Source: Nocardioides nitrophenolicus
Lineage (GTDB): Bacteria; Actinomycetota; Actinomycetes; Propionibacteriales; Nocardioidaceae
Assembly: GCF_016907515.1 (NCBI RefSeq)
Contig: NZ_JAFBBY010000001.1
Location: 310,001 to 374,000, forward strand
DNA length: 64,000 nt
Direction: 5' to 3'
Part shown: positions 35,019 through 44,058 of the stretch, in pieces
Layout of the letters: every line of letters begins with the position of its first letter
How positions within the stretch are numbered: position 1 is the stretch's first letter
Program-made: the position numbers and the translations under genes
Notes under the pieces: model-generated
Told to the model about the DNA's origin: nothing
The model's database searches: none
The model's input: only the letters and a program-made list of their open reading frames with translations

Positions 35019-35672
35019 TCAGTCCTCGTCCTGGTCGAGGCCCTGCTCGATGACGTACCGGGTGAGCTCGACCCGGTTGTGCATCTGCAGCTTGCGCAGC
35101 GAGTTCTGCACGTGGTTCTGCGCGGTGCGGTGGGAGATCACCAGTCGCTCGGCGATCTCCTTGTACGACAGTCCCTTGGCCACCATCCGCAGCACCTCGG
35201 TCTCGCGGTCGGTCAGCCGCTCGCCGGGCGGGGTGGCCGGCTCGTTCATCCGCCGGAACTCCCCCAGCACCAGCGCCGCCAGGCCGGGGGTGAAGACGGT
35301 GTCGCCCTTCGCGACCCGGCGTACGGCGGTGAGCAGGTCGTCGCGCGACGCGGACTTGAGGAGGTAGCCCGTCGCGCCCGCCTTGACCGCGGCGAGCACG
35401 TCGTCCTGCTCGCCGGACGCCGAGAGGATGAGCACCCGGGAGGACGGCTCGGCCGCCAGGACCTGCGCGGTCACCTCGACGCCGCTCGGCTCGGGGATCT
35501 GCAGGTCGAGGACGACGACCTGCGGCCGGGTCGCGCGGAAGCGCGCGATCGCCTCGGCGCCGGTGGCCGCCACCGCGACCACGTCGAAGCCCGCCGCCTG
35601 GAGGTCGCGCTCGACGGCGTCGCGCCACATCGGGTGGTCGTCGACGACCATCACCCGGATCGGGTCCGTCAT
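35019..35672 (-). CDS. NarL/LuxR-type response regulator
   Basis: A 217-aa two-component regulator. The receiver (1-120) has DDHP at the start, the phospho-acceptor Asp in VVVLDLQIPEPSG (about 57) and Lys in GYLLKSA. The C-terminal LuxR helix-turn-helix contains LTDRETEVLRMVAKGLSYKEIAERLVISHRTAQNHVQNSLRKL. Its likely partner is the MacS-like kinase one gene upstream in the same run. Confidence 0.93.
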   Translation of the reverse strand: MTDPIRVMVVDDHPMWRDAVERDLQAAGFDVVAVAATGAEAIARFRATRPQVVVLDLQIPEPSGVEVTAQVLAAEPSSRVLILSASGEQDDVLAAVKAGATGYLLKSASRDDLLTAVRRVAKGDTVFTPGLAALVLGEFRRMNEPATPPGERLTDRETEVLRMVAKGLSYKEIAERLVISHRTAQNHVQNSLRKLQMHNRVELTRYVIEQGLDQDED

Positions 35673-35693
35673 GGCAGGGACCCTAGCCGGTGC

Positions 35694-36200
35694 TCACGGC
35701 ACCCGCAGGAACCGACCACGGCGGTGCAGCAGCGGGTCGTCCTCGTCGCCGACCACGACCTGCTCGAGGACGGCCGTCACCTCCACCGACCAGCCGACCT
35801 CCCGCTCCTCGCTCAGCCGGACACCGGCCCAGGTGGTGGCGCTCGCGAGGCGCGGCCCGTGGGCCTCGGCGACGAAGGCGGCCTGGCGGAACGGGCCACC
35901 GGGCGCGGGCGCGGTGCCGGCGAAGGCCTCGGCGAGCTGGCGGTCGGCCCAGGTCAGCAGCTGGACGACGGCCCGGCCCGAGGAGCGCAGCTCGTCCAGC
36001 AGGTCGGAGTCGGGGTCGAGCAGCGCGAGCACCGACGGCGCCGGGCCGAGCGCGACCATCAGCGAGGTCACGGTCAGGCCGGCGCGGTCCCGCTCGTCGC
36101 CCGCGGTCCACAGCGTGACGGCGCCGCCGACCCGGCCGCGGAAACGGCGTGCCGGGTCGGGATCCGCGTCGGCGAAGGGATGGGTGCTGTGGATGGTCAT
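35694..36200 (-). CDS. Flavin-reductase-like protein
   Basis: A 168-aa protein resembling flavin reductase/FMN split-barrel proteins: ADPDPARRFRGRVGGAVTLWTAGDERDRAGLTVTSLMVALGPAPSVLALLD matches the domain's start, where relatives bind flavin. The rest is diverged. It sits between a sensor kinase and its response regulator, overlapping the kinase by 4 bases (ATGA), so it may serve the signalling pathway; that is inference. Confidence 0.62.
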   Translation of the reverse strand: MTIHSTHPFADADPDPARRFRGRVGGAVTLWTAGDERDRAGLTVTSLMVALGPAPSVLALLDPDSDLLDELRSSGRAVVQLLTWADRQLAEAFAGTAPAPGGPFRQAAFVAEAHGPRLASATTWAGVRLSEEREVGWSVEVTAVLEQVVVGDEDDPLLHRRGRFLRVP

Positions 36201-37270
36201 CGGTCCTCCTCCCGCGGTACGACGAAGGTCCACTCGGTCCCGTAGGAGCCGGTGTCGAGCGAGGCGGTCCCGCCGAGGTCGCGGATCCGGCCCCGGATCG
36301 ACTCGCTCACGCCGAGCCGCCCCTCCTGCTCCGCGACCTCCAGCCGGCCGGGGGCGATGCCGGGGCCCTCGTCGCGCACGCTCACCTCGACCCGGTCGCC
36401 GAGGTCGTCCACCAGCACCCAGGCCCGGGCGTCGGCACCGACGTGGCGCTCGACGTTGTCGAGGCAGGCCCCGACCACGGCCGCCAGCTCGGTCACGGCG
36501 TGGGCGGGCAGCGCGACCGTACCCGCGGGCAGGGCGACCTCGACGCCGGGCCGGGACCCCAGCGCGCCCAGCGCACCGGCGAGGTCGGCGTGCCCGGCGA
36601 GCGCCTGCGGCGTCGCGGTGACCGCGTCCTGGGAGCGGATCAGGGTGCGCAGCGCCTGCTCCTGGGCGCCGGCCGCGCGGCCCAGCTCGCCGCCTTGACG
36701 CTGCACCAGGGACAGCACCTGCAGCACCCCGTCGTGGACCGCCCGGGCCAGCCGGGCCCGCTCCGCGGCGGCCGCGGCCTCGCGCTGGGCCTGGTCGCGC
36801 TCGGCGGCCATCGCCTTCAGCGACTCACAGACGAAGCCGACCATCGAGCCGCCGAGGAGGATCAGGAAGACGTTGCCCCAGTCCTTCTGGGCGACGTGGT
36901 CGCGGGTCAGCAGGTCGACCGCGCCCAGCAGGACGGCGGCGACCGTCCCGCCGCGCCAGCCATAGCGCACCGCCCAGGCCAGCAGCGCGCCGACGATCCA
37001 GTAGCCGGGGATGGTCGCCTGGAACCAGGGTCCCTTGACGACCGGCGTCGCGAGCAGCAGCCCGACCGCCAGGGCCAGGTCGGCCAGCAGCACCGCCGGG
37101 ACCCGCCGCTCCGGGGCGGCGTACACGACGGTCGCGGCGACGGTCGCGACCACCATCACCGCCACGCAGACCCAGCCGAGCACCGGGTGGTCGAAGTTGC
37201 TGCGGTAGGCGTTGAGGGCGACGGCGTAGCCGAGCACCACGACCCGCAGCACCGCCAGGGCCCGGAACAT
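36197..37270 (-). CDS. MacS-like sensor histidine kinase
   Basis: A 357-aa membrane sensor kinase with about four to five N-terminal membrane segments, a dimerisation helix with the phospho-acceptor in ARLARAVHDGVLQVLSL (about 173-189) and a short HATPase domain (VEVSVRDEGPGIAPGRL). The type is HisKA_3. The ATG start has a GAGGA site 5 bases upstream. It partners the response regulator at 35019; from memory, this kinase is conserved beside plsC in actinobacteria. Confidence 0.88.
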   Translation of the reverse strand: MFRALAVLRVVVLGYAVALNAYRSNFDHPVLGWVCVAVMVVATVAATVVYAAPERRVPAVLLADLALAVGLLLATPVVKGPWFQATIPGYWIVGALLAWAVRYGWRGGTVAAVLLGAVDLLTRDHVAQKDWGNVFLILLGGSMVGFVCESLKAMAAERDQAQREAAAAAERARLARAVHDGVLQVLSLVQRQGGELGRAAGAQEQALRTLIRSQDAVTATPQALAGHADLAGALGALGSRPGVEVALPAGTVALPAHAVTELAAVVGACLDNVERHVGADARAWVLVDDLGDRVEVSVRDEGPGIAPGRLEVAEQEGRLGVSESIRGRIRDLGGTASLDTGSYGTEWTFVVPREEDR

Positions 37271-37299
37271 CCGGTCCTCGACGGCGAGCGCGGCGTAGT

Positions 37300-38025
37300 T
37301 CAGGATGCGAGCTTCCGCTGGTCGCCGCCGTCGGGCTTGCCGTCGGACTTGCGCGACTCGGCCTTGGCGCGCGTGGCGTACATGTCGACGTACTCCTGCT
37401 GGGAGAGCCGCATGATCTCGTACATGATCTCGTCGGTGATCGAGCGCAGGATGAACCTGTCGTTCTCCATGCCGGCGTAGCGCGAGAAGTCGAGCGGCTT
37501 GCCGAAGCGCACCGTCGGGCGCGTGATCCGGCCGAACTTCTTGCCCGGGGGCGCCACCACGTCGGTGCCGACGACGGCCACCGGGATGACGGGGACGCCG
37601 GTCTCCAGGGCCAGCCGCGCGATGCCGGTCTTGCCGCGGTAGAGGCGGCCGTCGTGGGAGCGGGTGCCCTCGGGGTAGATGCCGAACAGCTCGCCGTCGG
37701 CCAGCACCCGCTTCGCGGACACCAGCGCGCCCGACGCGGCGTCACCGCTGGTGCGGTCGATCGGGATGTTGCCGGTGCCGCTGAAGAAGTTCTTCTGCAG
37801 CCAGCCCTTGATGCCGGGCGAGGTGAAGTACTCCGCCTTCGCGACGAAGCGCACCATCCGCGGGATCACGAGCGGCATGAACAGCCAGTCGGCGTAGGAG
37901 AGGTGGTTGCTGGCGAGGATCGCCGGCCCGGTGGCGGGGACGTTCTCGACGCCCTCGGCACGAGGACGGAACACGACCTTCAGCAGTGGGCCGAGAGCGA
38001 CGAACTTCAAGAACCAGTAGAACAA
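37300..38025 (-). CDS. plsC: 1-acyl-sn-glycerol-3-phosphate acyltransferase
   Basis: A 241-aa membrane-associated acyltransferase forming phosphatidic acid. HX4D is in SNHLSYADWLF and the substrate motif in GIYPEGTRSHDGRLYRGKTG; GNIPIDRT lies between. The start is TTG at 38025 (MFYWFLKFVALGPLLK), matching the N-terminus of PlsC relatives. From memory Rv2182c of M. tuberculosis is the equivalent. The sensor kinase gene begins 29 bases after its stop. Confidence 0.92.
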   Translation of the reverse strand: MFYWFLKFVALGPLLKVVFRPRAEGVENVPATGPAILASNHLSYADWLFMPLVIPRMVRFVAKAEYFTSPGIKGWLQKNFFSGTGNIPIDRTSGDAASGALVSAKRVLADGELFGIYPEGTRSHDGRLYRGKTGIARLALETGVPVIPVAVVGTDVVAPPGKKFGRITRPTVRFGKPLDFSRYAGMENDRFILRSITDEIMYEIMRLSQQEYVDMYATRAKAESRKSDGKPDGGDQRKLAS

Positions 38026-38132
38026 CCTTCTCGGACCTTTCCCCAGGGACGGCCCCCGCCCGGACGGACGCCACTGCCACGGATCCTAGATGAGTGGGTG
38101 TCCTCGCCGGGAGGGTGCGGCACAATCCCGTC

Positions 38133-38921
38133 ATGCCTCCGAGCACCCCGGGCCACGCCGCCGACGCGTCCGCCCCCCTGACCATCCCGGCCCGGCCGGA
38201 GCTGACCGGCGGGCGCCGGATCGCCGTGCTGCTCAGCCACGGCTTCACCGGCTCGCCGGCGTCGATGCGGCCCTGGGGCGAGCACCTCGGCGCGCTCGGG
38301 TACGCCGTCGCCGTCCCCCTGCTGCCGGGCCACGGCACCACCTGGCGCGAGCTCAACACCCTCCGCTGGACGGACTGGTACGCCGAGCTCACCCGCACCT
38401 TCGACGCGCTCCGGGCCGAGCACGACGCGGTCGTGGTCGGCGGGCTCTCGATGGGCGGCGCACTCGTGCTCCGGCTGGCCGCCGACCGGCCCGACGAGGT
38501 CGCCGGCGTGATGGTGGTCAACCCGGCCGTCGCGACCAAGCGGCTCGACGTACGGCTGCTGCCGGTCCTCAAGCACCTGGTGCCCTCCTTCCCCGCGATC
38601 GCCAACGACATCAAGAAGCCCGGGGTCGACGAGCACGGCTACGACCGCACCCCGCTCAAGGCGATCCACTCGCTGATCCAGGCCTGGCCCGCGCTGCGCG
38701 CCGACCTGCCGCGGATCACCGCTCCCCTGATCTACTTCCGCTCCGCCGACGACCACGTCGTCGACGAGGCCTCCGAGCCGCTGGTGCGCGCCGGGATCTC
38801 CTCGACCGATGTCACCCGGGTGGCCCTTCCCGACAGCTTCCACGTCGCCACCCTCGACAACGACGCGCCCACCATCTTCGAGGAGTCGGCGGCGTTCGTC
38901 GCGCGGGTGGCCGGGGTCTGA
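38133..38921 (+). CDS. Alpha/beta hydrolase (carboxylesterase/monoacylglycerol-lipase-like)
   Basis: A 262-aa alpha/beta-fold hydrolase. LLSHGFTGSPASMRPWGEHL is the oxyanion region, the nucleophile is S106 in GLSMGG, and the likely triad is completed by Asp206 or 207 (RSADDHVVD) and His237 (PDSFHVATLD). Family relatives cleave short-chain esters or monoacylglycerols. It is divergent from plsC (107-base gap) and could act on lipids, but the substrate is unknown. Confidence 0.88.
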   Translation: MPPSTPGHAADASAPLTIPARPELTGGRRIAVLLSHGFTGSPASMRPWGEHLGALGYAVAVPLLPGHGTTWRELNTLRWTDWYAELTRTFDALRAEHDAVVVGGLSMGGALVLRLAADRPDEVAGVMVVNPAVATKRLDVRLLPVLKHLVPSFPAIANDIKKPGVDEHGYDRTPLKAIHSLIQAWPALRADLPRITAPLIYFRSADDHVVDEASEPLVRAGISSTDVTRVALPDSFHVATLDNDAPTIFEESAAFVARVAGV

Positions 38922-38953
38922 CCCGCGCTGGCTCCGAGGCGTAGCCTGAAGGC

Positions 38954-39388
38954 GTGCAACGGGACGACCCGGACTACGACGCCGCCGCCTGGCAGGCGAT
39001 CGTCGACAACTACGGCGAGCGCGTCGATCTCGAGGCGCGCGACGGGGAGGACCTCGACCCCGGCCCGGCGCCCGACGCCGAGGACGACGAGGAGCGCTAC
39101 GACGACCGCTACGAGGCGGCCTACGACGAGATCGACCTCGTCGACGACGACCGGTTCGTGCCCGACCAGGCGCCGCCCGTGCCCGTGCCGCCGGCCGACC
39201 GGCTGCTCGCCTGGCTGGGCGTCTTCGGCTCCCCGACGGTGCTGCTGGTCTTCCTGGTGCTCGGGATCGGCATGCCGACGTGGCTCGGCTGGCTGCTCGT
39301 GGCCTGGTTCGTCGGCGGGTTCTGCTATCTCGTGCTCAGGACACCGGGCTCGCCGCGGGATCCCTGGGACGACGGGGCACGCGTCTGA
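38954..39388 (+). CDS. Acidic two-segment membrane protein
   Basis: A 144-aa protein: a highly acidic N-terminal half (many Asp/Glu, residues 1-70) and two membrane segments in the C-terminal third (LLAWLGVFGSPTVLLVFLVLGIG; WLGWLLVAWFVGGFCYLVL). It ends DPWDDGARV. No family recognised. The last 53 bases overlap the convergent glycosyltransferase gene. Confidence 0.7.
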   Translation: MQRDDPDYDAAAWQAIVDNYGERVDLEARDGEDLDPGPAPDAEDDEERYDDRYEAAYDEIDLVDDDRFVPDQAPPVPVPPADRLLAWLGVFGSPTVLLVFLVLGIGMPTWLGWLLVAWFVGGFCYLVLRTPGSPRDPWDDGARV

Positions 39389-40592
39389 GCGCGTCCCCTG
39401 CCGCCGCCAGCGCCGCCACGCACAGACCGGTGAGCAGCAGGTTGCGCACGGCCAGCACCAGCGCCGCCGCGAGGCTGGTGCCGGAGTGCCCGTCGATGAA
39501 GGAGCGGTAGGCGTGCGGGTACACGACGTGCGACAGCACCGCCGCGACCAGGAGGGCGACGGTCCAGTGGCCCAGTCTCCGGCGGTCCGTCCCCTCCAGC
39601 AGCGCGAGCCCGGCGCACGCGGCGGGGAGCAGCCAGAGCAGGTACTGCGGGCTGAGCACCTTGCCGCTCACCACGAACGCGCTCAGCGCGCCGAGCGTCA
39701 GCCACACCACGGCCGGTAGTCCCGTCCGGGCGTCGGGCAGCCGGACCCAGGCCAGCGCCCACAGGCCGACCAGCACGACGAGCAGCAGCGCCGTGACGAT
39801 GCCGGACCCGACGAGCAGCGCGTCGGTCCAGGGCCCGTCGATCTCCCACGCGAGCGAGCGCGCGAAGAAGATCCGGTGCTCGCCGGGAGCGAGCGCCCAG
39901 CGGAGCATCGCGGGCGTGGCGGCGACCGACTCGATCTGGAGGCCCCGGTCGCTCTGGTACGACAGCGGGGACACGATCCGGTCCCAGCCCCCGACGGCGA
40001 CGCTGACCGCCACCAGCCCGAGCCCCGCCAGCGCCCCGGCTCCGACCACTCGCGACCGGGCGGCGGCGGGCGCCGCCAGCGCGGGCAGCACCAGCGCCGG
40101 GCTGTACTTGACGCCCGTCGCGAGCGCCCCGAGCACCGCCGCGCGTCGGGGCGCGTCGACAAGGCGGAGCAGGGCGAGGCCGACGAGGACGCCGGGGACC
40201 AGGTCGAAGCGCGCATAGCTGATCGCACCGAGCGCCGCCGTGGCGACGATCCACGCCAGCACGGGCGGCACCGTCCGCGCGCGGTGCAGCAGGGCGCGCA
40301 GGAAGGCGGCGTCGAGGAGCAGCAGCAGGACCAGGACCAGCGCCTGGTAGAGGTCGGTGAGGCCGGCGAGGGACAGCAGGGCGTAGGGCGCGACGAGCAG
40401 CAGGAACGCCGGCACCGGGTACTCCGCCAGCGTCCCGCCGACGCCGTGGGCGTCGAGGTCGGCGAGGCTGGACCGGTAGTAGTTGAGATCGGTGACCGAG
40501 CCGGACTCCCAGGTCAGCAGCAGCACGACCAGCACCAGCCTGGTCAGTCCCCACAGCAGCCAGGCCCGCACCGGGTCGAGCCGCTCGCTCAC
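39336..40592 (-). CDS. GT87-type (DUF2029) membrane glycosyltransferase
   Basis: A 418-aa polytopic protein with about ten membrane segments. LNYYRSSLADLDAHGVGGTLAEYPVPAFLLL is the first exterior loop with the acidic residues typical of GT-C enzymes; VSGKVLSPQYLLWLLP is the second conserved block of the GT87 (mannosyl/arabinosyl) family. It probably transfers a sugar from a polyprenyl-phosphate donor to envelope glycolipid. GTG start; overlaps the ROK gene by 4 bases. Confidence 0.8.
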   Translation of the reverse strand: MSERLDPVRAWLLWGLTRLVLVVLLLTWESGSVTDLNYYRSSLADLDAHGVGGTLAEYPVPAFLLLVAPYALLSLAGLTDLYQALVLVLLLLLDAAFLRALLHRARTVPPVLAWIVATAALGAISYARFDLVPGVLVGLALLRLVDAPRRAAVLGALATGVKYSPALVLPALAAPAAARSRVVGAGALAGLGLVAVSVAVGGWDRIVSPLSYQSDRGLQIESVAATPAMLRWALAPGEHRIFFARSLAWEIDGPWTDALLVGSGIVTALLLVVLVGLWALAWVRLPDARTGLPAVVWLTLGALSAFVVSGKVLSPQYLLWLLPAACAGLALLEGTDRRRLGHWTVALLVAAVLSHVVYPHAYRSFIDGHSGTSLAAALVLAVRNLLLTGLCVAALAAAGDALRRVPRRPRDPAASPVS

Positions 40593-41500
40593 CCGCGGCC
40601 GTCCCGGGCGAGCAGGGCGGCGCCGATCGCGCCCGCCTCGGGACCGAGCCGGGCCGGCACCAGGTCGGGTACGGCGCGGTAGCCGGTGCCCTGCAGCGCG
40701 CCGGCGAGGGCGGTGCGCGCCGGGCCGAGCAGCAGCTCTCCCACCGCGGACACCCCGCCGCCGACGACGACCAGCTCCGGGTCGAACGCCGAGACCAGCC
40801 CCGCCGCGCCGACGCCCAGCCAGGTGCCGACCGAGGCGAACGAGCTGAGCGCGACCCGGTCGCCCGCGAGCGCCAAGGCGGTCACCTCCGGGCCGTCGAG
40901 GTGACGGCCGAGCGCCACCCGGGTCACCCGCTCCAGGGCCCGGCCGCTGCAGTACTGCTCCCAGCAGCCGCGCAGCCCGCACTCGCAGGCCAGGCCGTCG
41001 GGCACGACCTGCATGTGCCCGAACTCCCCCGCCAGTCCGTGCGCCCCGCGCACCACCCGGCCGCCGAGCACGAGCGCGCCCCCGATGCCGGTGCCGATGG
41101 TGATGAGCAGGGCCGAGCCGGCGCCGACGGCCGCGCCCGCGACCAGCTCCGCGTGGGCCGCGCAGTTGGCGTCGTTGTCGAGGACGACGGGCAGTCCGGT
41201 GCGCTCGGCGAGCGCACGCCGCACCGGCGCGTCCCGCCACGGCAGGTGGGCGCCGAACAGGAAGCGCTCCCCCGCTCCGTCGACCAGCCCGGCCGCCGAG
41301 AGGCCGAGCGCTCGCGGCTCCCGGTCGGCGTACACGTCACGGGCGGCGCGCGCCACCGCCTCCTCGACCTCCGCTCCGCCCGCGGAGCGGCCCGGCATCG
41401 GGCGGGTCGCACTCGCCCGGACGACGCCGGCGGCGTCGATCCGCACGGCGAGCACCTTGGTGCCGCCGACGTCGACGCCGACCCAGGTGTCGGTGGTCAT
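40589..41500 (-). CDS. ROK-family sugar kinase 1
   Basis: A 303-aa ROK kinase. VGVDVGGTKVLAVRID is the phosphate-1 loop, VVLDNDANCAAHAE carries the catalytic Asp, TIGTGIGGALVLGG phosphate-2, and CECGLRGCWEQYCSG the zinc-binding motif. Substrate is probably glucose or a related hexose. It is the second of two tandem ROK genes, 1 base after the stop of the other, and is fused by overlap to the glycosyltransferase gene. Confidence 0.9.
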   Translation of the reverse strand: MTTDTWVGVDVGGTKVLAVRIDAAGVVRASATRPMPGRSAGGAEVEEAVARAARDVYADREPRALGLSAAGLVDGAGERFLFGAHLPWRDAPVRRALAERTGLPVVLDNDANCAAHAELVAGAAVGAGSALLITIGTGIGGALVLGGRVVRGAHGLAGEFGHMQVVPDGLACECGLRGCWEQYCSGRALERVTRVALGRHLDGPEVTALALAGDRVALSSFASVGTWLGVGAAGLVSAFDPELVVVGGGVSAVGELLLGPARTALAGALQGTGYRAVPDLVPARLGPEAGAIGAALLARDGRG

Positions 41501-41501
41501 C

Positions 41502-42449
41502 TCAGCCGCGGGCCAGGTCCGCCGCGCCGACGACCCCGGCGCGGTTCCCCATCGCGGCCAGCCGGATCTCCGCCTCGGGCCGGTAGCCGCGGCCGGTGAG
41601 CTCGCGCTCGAAGGCCGCCCGGACCGGGTCGAGGAGCAGCTCGCGGGCCTCGCTGACCCCACCGCCGATCACCACGACGCCCGGATCGAGCACGGCGGCC
41701 AGGGACGCGATCCCCTGGCCCAGCGCGTCGCCGAGCACCTCCAGCCGGCCGACCGCGAACGCGTCGCCGGCCTGCGCGGCCGTCGTGATCAAGGGTCCGT
41801 CGATCGCCTCGACGCTGCCGCCGGCGCGCTCGAGCAGTCCGGCCGCCGCGGCCGGGTGGGCCAGCACCGCCTCGCGGGTGTCGCGAACCAGCGCGGAGCC
41901 GCTGGCGTACTGCTCCAGGCAGCCGTGGTTGCCGCACCCGCACAGGCGGCCGTCGGGCACCAGGCGCAGGTGGCCGATCTCGCCGGCGACGCCGTGGGCG
42001 CCGCGCAGCAGCCGGCCCCCGGCGATCACGCCACCGCCGACGCCGGTGCCGACGGTCACCATCAGCTGGTCGTCGTGGTCGCGCCCGGCGCCGTAGCGGA
42101 ACTCGCCCCAGGCCGCGACGTTGCCGTCGTTCTCGACCACCACCGGCAGCCCGACCAGCCGGCCGAGGTCGGCGCCCAGCGGCTCGTTGCGCCAGGCGAT
42201 GTTGGGGGCGAAGAGCACCGTGGAGCGGTCCGAGGCGATGTAGCCGGCGGCGCCGACGCCGACCGCGGTCACGGCGTGCTCGGCGACCAGCTTCCCGACC
42301 AGCCCGGCGACCGCGGCCTCGATCGCGGTCGGGTCGGTGGCGGGCGAGACGACGCGCGCCTCGGCGAGGACGGTGCCGTCCTCGTCGACGACCGCGCCGG
42401 CGATCTTGGTGCCGCCGATGTCGATGCCGCAGGTCAGGCTGCCGGTCAC
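41502..42449 (-). CDS. glkA: ROK-family glucokinase
   Basis: A 315-aa ROK kinase. CGIDIGGTKIAGAVV, VVVENDGNVAAWGE (catalytic Asp), TVGTGVGGGVIAGG and the zinc motif CGCGNHGCLEQYASG are intact. From memory it corresponds to GlkA of Streptomyces, which lies in the same order near a fadD gene, so glucose is the likely substrate. It begins 4 bases inside the upstream small-protein gene (GTGA). Confidence 0.88.
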   Translation of the reverse strand: MTGSLTCGIDIGGTKIAGAVVDEDGTVLAEARVVSPATDPTAIEAAVAGLVGKLVAEHAVTAVGVGAAGYIASDRSTVLFAPNIAWRNEPLGADLGRLVGLPVVVENDGNVAAWGEFRYGAGRDHDDQLMVTVGTGVGGGVIAGGRLLRGAHGVAGEIGHLRLVPDGRLCGCGNHGCLEQYASGSALVRDTREAVLAHPAAAAGLLERAGGSVEAIDGPLITTAAQAGDAFAVGRLEVLGDALGQGIASLAAVLDPGVVVIGGGVSEARELLLDPVRAAFERELTGRGYRPEAEIRLAAMGNRAGVVGAADLARG

Positions 42450-42850
42450 GGTGTGGGCTCCTCGTCGTCGAGGTCGATCCGCTGCACCTCGGAGCCCCGG
42501 GTCGAGCCGTCCCGCGGCGTCTCCAACAGGCCGGCCGCGGCCTGCAGCAGGGACGAGGCTGCCACCATCAGGTGCGCCTTGACCTCCGGGGAGGTCTGCC
42601 GGACCGCGTGGACCACCCGGCACACCGGGCAGTACCTGCACTCGACCGCGTCGGTCGCGAGGTGCTCGCCGACCTCGTGGGCCATCGACGCGGCCTGCCC
42701 CGCGAGGTTGCCGAGCCCGCCCGCGGCGTCGCCGGTGTGCTGGCGGGCCAGGTCGGCGAAGGCGCCGAGGAGCTTCATCGCCTCCTCGCCCACGCTGCCG
42801 ATGTCGTCGGGCTTGTCGTCGGGCCTGTCGCCGGGCCTGTCGTCGGTCAT
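42446..42850 (-). CDS. Small protein with CxxC pair (Rv2183c-position)
   Basis: A 134-aa protein beginning with a degenerate PGDRPDDK repeat, then a helical region and a C-R-Y-C-P-V-C metal-binding-like motif near residue 73, ending with an acidic tail. The family (DUF5304-like) is uncharacterised and lies between the ROK kinase and ArsA-like genes in actinobacteria. It overlaps both neighbours by 4 bases. Confidence 0.72.
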   Translation of the reverse strand: MTDDRPGDRPDDKPDDIGSVGEEAMKLLGAFADLARQHTGDAAGGLGNLAGQAASMAHEVGEHLATDAVECRYCPVCRVVHAVRQTSPEVKAHLMVAASSLLQAAAGLLETPRDGSTRGSEVQRIDLDDEEPTP

Positions 42851-44049
42851 CGCGCCTCCACCCGCTCGGGCTCGGTGAACCGCACCCGCAGCTCGCCCTC
42901 GACCACCCGCGCGCCCGCCACCCGCAGCCGCGCCAGGCCCGGCGGCAGGGTCAGCAGCCGGCGGTAGGAGCCGACGGTGAGCACGAGCTCGTCGCCGTTG
43001 CGGGCCAGGTCGACCTCGGAGCGGGACACGTGCGGCAGGGACAGGTGGGCGACGGCGCCGCCGTCGTCGCCGCGGGACACCCGGAACGGCCCCTCGCCGG
43101 CGGGTACGGCGAGCGGGTCGGCGGCGCCGTACAGCTCGGCCGCGAGGGTGCTCAGCGCCGGCACGCCGACCGGCTCGGCGGCCTGGTACTCCGAGGTCCA
43201 CACCGGCAGCCCGCCGAAGGACTGGGCGACCTCGCGCAGCACGTCGGCCTGGGCGCGCACCCAGCCCGCCCGCCACGGGTCGTCGTCGCCGGCCGGGAAG
43301 ACCCGGTTGGCGACCACCCCGTCGACGCGGTACCCGAACAGGCACAGGCTGGTGTAGGCCCGGCGCGCCTCGGCGAGCACGACCTGCTCGGGCGTGAGCA
43401 CCAGGCGCACCGTCGAGTCGGGGCCGGACAGCAGCGCGTGGACGTCGTCGAGCTCGCCGTGCAGGCGGGTGATCGTGTCGAAGACGGCGTCGCCCGGCAT
43501 CGGCACGCCCGCGGCCCGGTTGAGCACCGGCCGCAGCGCCTTGACCAGGCGCCGCTGGATGGGCAGCAGCCGCTCGAGGTACCAGCCCAGCGCCTCGGGC
43601 AGGGCCAGCAGGCGCAGCGTCTCGGCGGTCGGTGCGCAGTCGACGACGATCACGTCCCAGCTCCCGGAGCGGGCGTGCTGGCGCAGCTCCAGCAGGGCCA
43701 GCACCTCCTCGGCGCCCGGGATCACCGTCATCTCCTCGGCCGCCACCGGGTCCATCCCGACGGCGTCGAGGACGGAGAGCAGGTAGCGCTGGATGTCGGC
43801 CCAGGACTGCTCGAAGCGGAGCTGGGCGTCGACCTGCTGCAGGTGGAGGCCGGGCGCCACCTCGATCGGCTCGGCGCCCGGGTTGGTCGAGCCCGCCGAG
43901 ACCGCGCCGTACGCGTCGGCCAGGGAGTGCGCGGCGTCGGTCGAGATCACCAGGGTGCGCAGCCCGCGCGCGGCCGCGAGGGCGGCGGTGCCGGCGGCCA
44001 CGGTGGACTTGCCGACACCGCCCTTGCCGGTGAAGAGAACGATCCGCAC
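42847..44049 (-). CDS. ArsA/Get3-like P-loop ATPase
   Basis: A 400-aa deviant-Walker ATPase: FTGKGGVGKSTVAAGTAALAA at the N-terminus, then ISTDAAHSLADAYG and IVVDCAPTAETLRLL. The C-terminal domain (about 310-400) is a small beta-rich region like the HSP20-like tail of actinobacterial ArsA relatives. It is probably not an arsenite pump: no partner ArsB is present. From memory, it corresponds to Rv2184c. The next upstream gene encodes an SRPBCC protein. Confidence 0.85.
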   Translation of the reverse strand: MRIVLFTGKGGVGKSTVAAGTAALAAARGLRTLVISTDAAHSLADAYGAVSAGSTNPGAEPIEVAPGLHLQQVDAQLRFEQSWADIQRYLLSVLDAVGMDPVAAEEMTVIPGAEEVLALLELRQHARSGSWDVIVVDCAPTAETLRLLALPEALGWYLERLLPIQRRLVKALRPVLNRAAGVPMPGDAVFDTITRLHGELDDVHALLSGPDSTVRLVLTPEQVVLAEARRAYTSLCLFGYRVDGVVANRVFPAGDDDPWRAGWVRAQADVLREVAQSFGGLPVWTSEYQAAEPVGVPALSTLAAELYGAADPLAVPAGEGPFRVSRGDDGGAVAHLSLPHVSRSEVDLARNGDELVLTVGSYRRLLTLPPGLARLRVAGARVVEGELRVRFTEPERVEAR

Positions 44050-44058
44050 GGGCAGACC

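Noticed and set aside
42847..44049. Arsenite efflux ATPase (ArsA)
   Set aside because: No ArsB or ArsR gene is adjacent, and the gene lies in a conserved actinobacterial set unrelated to arsenic resistance.
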